A stretch of 64,000 bases of DNA from Nocardia nova SH22a. Its GTDB lineage: Bacteria > Actinomycetota > Actinomycetes > Mycobacteriales > Mycobacteriaceae. Shown piece by piece: positions 62,560-64,000 of this stretch (position 1 is the stretch's first letter; each line of letters starts with the position of its first letter). Below the pieces are notes generated by a model. The model saw only the letters and a program-made list of their open reading frames with translations, was not told where the DNA came from and ran no database searches. The position numbers and the translations under genes are program-made. The stretch is taken from the NCBI RefSeq assembly GCF_000523235.1, contig NZ_CP006850.1:6324001-6388000 (forward strand). The letters are read 5' to 3'.

Positions 62560-63447
62560 TCAGGCCAATTTCAGCTCGGCCAGTGCGCGCTGGTGGTCGC
62601 TCTGGTGTTTGAGCACGACGCCGAGGGTGCCGCGCACGGTCTTGTCGTCGAGATCCTTGGCGCCCAGAGCGAGCAGCGTGCGGGCCCAGTCGATGGATTC
62701 CGCCACCGAGGGCAGCTTCTTGAGCTGCATCCCGCGCAGGACGTGCACGACCCGCACCAACTGGGCGGCCACGGCGGGTTTGAGTTCCGGTACCCGGCTG
62801 GCCAGGATCCGGCGCTCGAGTTCTTCGTCGGGGAAGTCGATGTGCAGGTAGAGGCAGCGGCGCTTGAGCGCCTCGGATAGTTCCCGAGTCGCGTTGGAGG
62901 TCAGCACCACGAACGGCAGGCGGGTGGCGGCGATGGTGCCCAGTTCCGGAACGGTGACCGCGAAATCGCTGAGGACCTCGAGCATCAGGCCCTCGATCTC
63001 GACATCGGCCTTGTCCGCCTCGTCGATCAGCAGGACGGTGGGATCGGTGCGCCGGATCGCGGTCAGCAGCGGCCGCTGCAGCAGGAATTCCTCGCTGAAC
63101 ACATCGGCTTTCGTATCCGCCCAGGCGTTTTCGTGCTCGGAAGACGTCGCGGACTGGATGCGCAGGATCTGCTTGGCGTGATTCCATTCGTACAGCGCGC
63201 GGGCCTCGTCGATGCCCTCGTAGCACTGCAGGCGGACCAGTTCGGCGCCCGCCACCTGGGCCACGGCGCGCGACAGTTCCGTCTTGCCGACACCGGCCGG
63301 TCCCTCGATCAGCAGCGGCTTGCCCAGCCGGTCGGCCAGGAATACCGAAGTGGCGGTTGCCTTGTCGGCCAGATATCCGGTCGTCGCCAGCCGTTCGATC
63401 ACCTCGTCGACCGAGGTGAAGATCGGCTCGTGCACGGTCGTCTGCAC
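62560..63447 (-). CDS. MoxR family AAA+ ATPase
   Basis: 295 residues from GTG 63447 (VQTTVHEPIFTSVDEVIERL), with GGAGGAGGG about 10 nt upstream. Walker A IEGPAGVGKTELSRAVA, the MoxR-type LVRLQCYEGIDEARALYEWNHAKQIL, Walker B VLLIDEADKADVEIEGLMLEVLSD, sensor 1 VVLTSNATRELSEALKRRCLYLHIDFP. It functions with the vWA protein encoded immediately downstream, probably remodelling or metallating a client. Confidence 0.9.
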   Translation of the reverse strand: MQTTVHEPIFTSVDEVIERLATTGYLADKATATSVFLADRLGKPLLIEGPAGVGKTELSRAVAQVAGAELVRLQCYEGIDEARALYEWNHAKQILRIQSATSSEHENAWADTKADVFSEEFLLQRPLLTAIRRTDPTVLLIDEADKADVEIEGLMLEVLSDFAVTVPELGTIAATRLPFVVLTSNATRELSEALKRRCLYLHIDFPDEELERRILASRVPELKPAVAAQLVRVVHVLRGMQLKKLPSVAESIDWARTLLALGAKDLDDKTVRGTLGVVLKHQSDHQRALAELKLA

Positions 63448-63592
63448 AGTTGCGGCCCTCCTCCGAGTTGGGCATCCGCCCAGCTCAACGAACAACAGCG
63501 CAGCCCACCGCAGGTATGCACCGTATAGAACACCTGCTCACGACGGTACACACCTGCGGCCGGTCATCGGCACTCCGGTGGTGGGGATCTCC

Positions 63593-64000
63593 TCAGCTCG
63601 GCCGGATCTGGCCGTCACCCCACACGATCCACTTCGTGGACGTCAGTTCGGGCAGGGCCATCGGGCCGCGCGCGTGCAACTTCTGGGTGGAGATGCCGAT
63701 CTCGGCGCCGAAGCCGAACTGCTCACCGTCGGTGAACGCGGTCGAGGCGTTGACCATCACCGCGGCGGCATCCACCCGCGCGGTGAATTCGCGGGCCGCG
63801 GCCAGATCGGCGGTGACGATGGCCTCGGTGTGCCCGGTGCCCCACTCGTTGATGTGGTCGACCGCGGCGTCGAGTCCGTCCACGACCTTCAACGCGATGT
63901 CCAGCGACAGATATTCGTCGGCCCAGTCCTCGTCGGTGGCCGGAACCAGACCGGGCAGATCGCCGTGGATGGTGACCTGCGCCTGCTCGAGCGCATCGAT
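63593..64000 (-). CDS. proA: Gamma-glutamyl phosphate reductase ProA, 5' part cut by the window edge
   Basis: The visible 135 codons are the C-terminal part of ProA, which reduces gamma-glutamyl phosphate to the semialdehyde in proline synthesis. The frame is open to the window edge ([60 protein letters not shown]) and ends with [46 protein letters not shown], the standard ProA ending. The catalytic cysteine lies outside the window. Confidence 0.96.
   Translation of the reverse strand: MDALEQAQVTIHGDLPGLVPATDEDWADEYLSLDIALKVVDGLDAAVDHINEWGTGHTEAIVTADLAAAREFTARVDAAAVMVNASTAFTDGEQFGFGAEIGISTQKLHARGPMALPELTSTKWIVWGDGQIRPS

Overview
The window comes from a high-GC actinobacterium of the order Mycobacteriales, most likely Nocardia or a close relative. 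The evidence is GC-rich third codon positions, many GTG and some TTG starts, an EspG/PPE-type ESX accessory cluster, DUF3558 and DUF397 proteins, several likely leaderless genes, and a backbone whose order matches, as I recall it, Mycobacterium tuberculosis Rv2367c to Rv2427c (ybeY, phoH, rsmE, dnaJ2, hrcA, hemW, sirA, cysH, a CbiX-type chelatase, cysA-cysW-cysT-subI, a GH15 trehalase-like gene, lepA, rpsT, holA, comEC, comEA, degV, octT, gpgP, rsfS, nadD, a vWA/MoxR pair, proA). No tRNA, rRNA, CRISPR array or intact insertion sequence was seen.

Layout. 1-7051: RNA and protein quality-control genes (ybeY, phoH, rsmE, dnaJ2, hrcA), interrupted by a divergent LysR/MFS pair. 7304-15550: accessory block with an O-methyltransferase plus a 68-residue partner, an ESX accessory operon (DUF3558 lipoprotein, 173-residue protein, PPE-like protein, EspG), an HTH/DUF397 pair, and a rightward set (unknown, DUF4254, degenerate HATPase, YbaB-like). 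15557-23143: hemW, a SnoaL-like protein and the assimilatory sulfur operon sirA-cysH-cysD-cysN-chelatase, headed by a cysteine-containing leader peptide. 23157-36193: accessory genes, namely a GlxA-type regulator with an isochorismatase-like enzyme, a HAD phosphatase, a patch of decayed genes, two paralogous membrane-anchored Hsp70-like proteins, fprB with an AurF-like diiron protein, and a GntR/MFS pair. 36194-39992: sulfate ABC importer, preceded by a structured 5' leader. 40496-47432: small membrane proteins, the GH15 enzyme, and a dynamin-like GTPase with a long low-complexity partner. 47677-64000: lepA, a MazF-like protein, rpsT, a PI-PLC-like lipoprotein, holA/comEC/comEA, degV, octT/gpgP/rsfS/nadD, a TPR-like protein, the vWA/MoxR pair and the 3' part of proA.

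How the genes work together. Sulfate enters through Sbp-CysTWA, is activated by CysDN, reduced by CysH and then by the siroheme enzyme SirA, with the CbiX-like protein probably supplying the siroheme iron. Both sulfur operons have leaders that look built for post-initiation control. gpgP and octT suggest methylglucose lipopolysaccharide synthesis. The most unusual material is a candidate envelope-stress group: two Hsp70-like proteins, the low-complexity/dynamin operon and possibly the YbaB-like gene share TTGTCCG-type upstream sites. Other oddities are a dynamin P-loop whose lysine is methionine and a lepA gene with no in-frame ATG, GTG or TTG before its P-loop.
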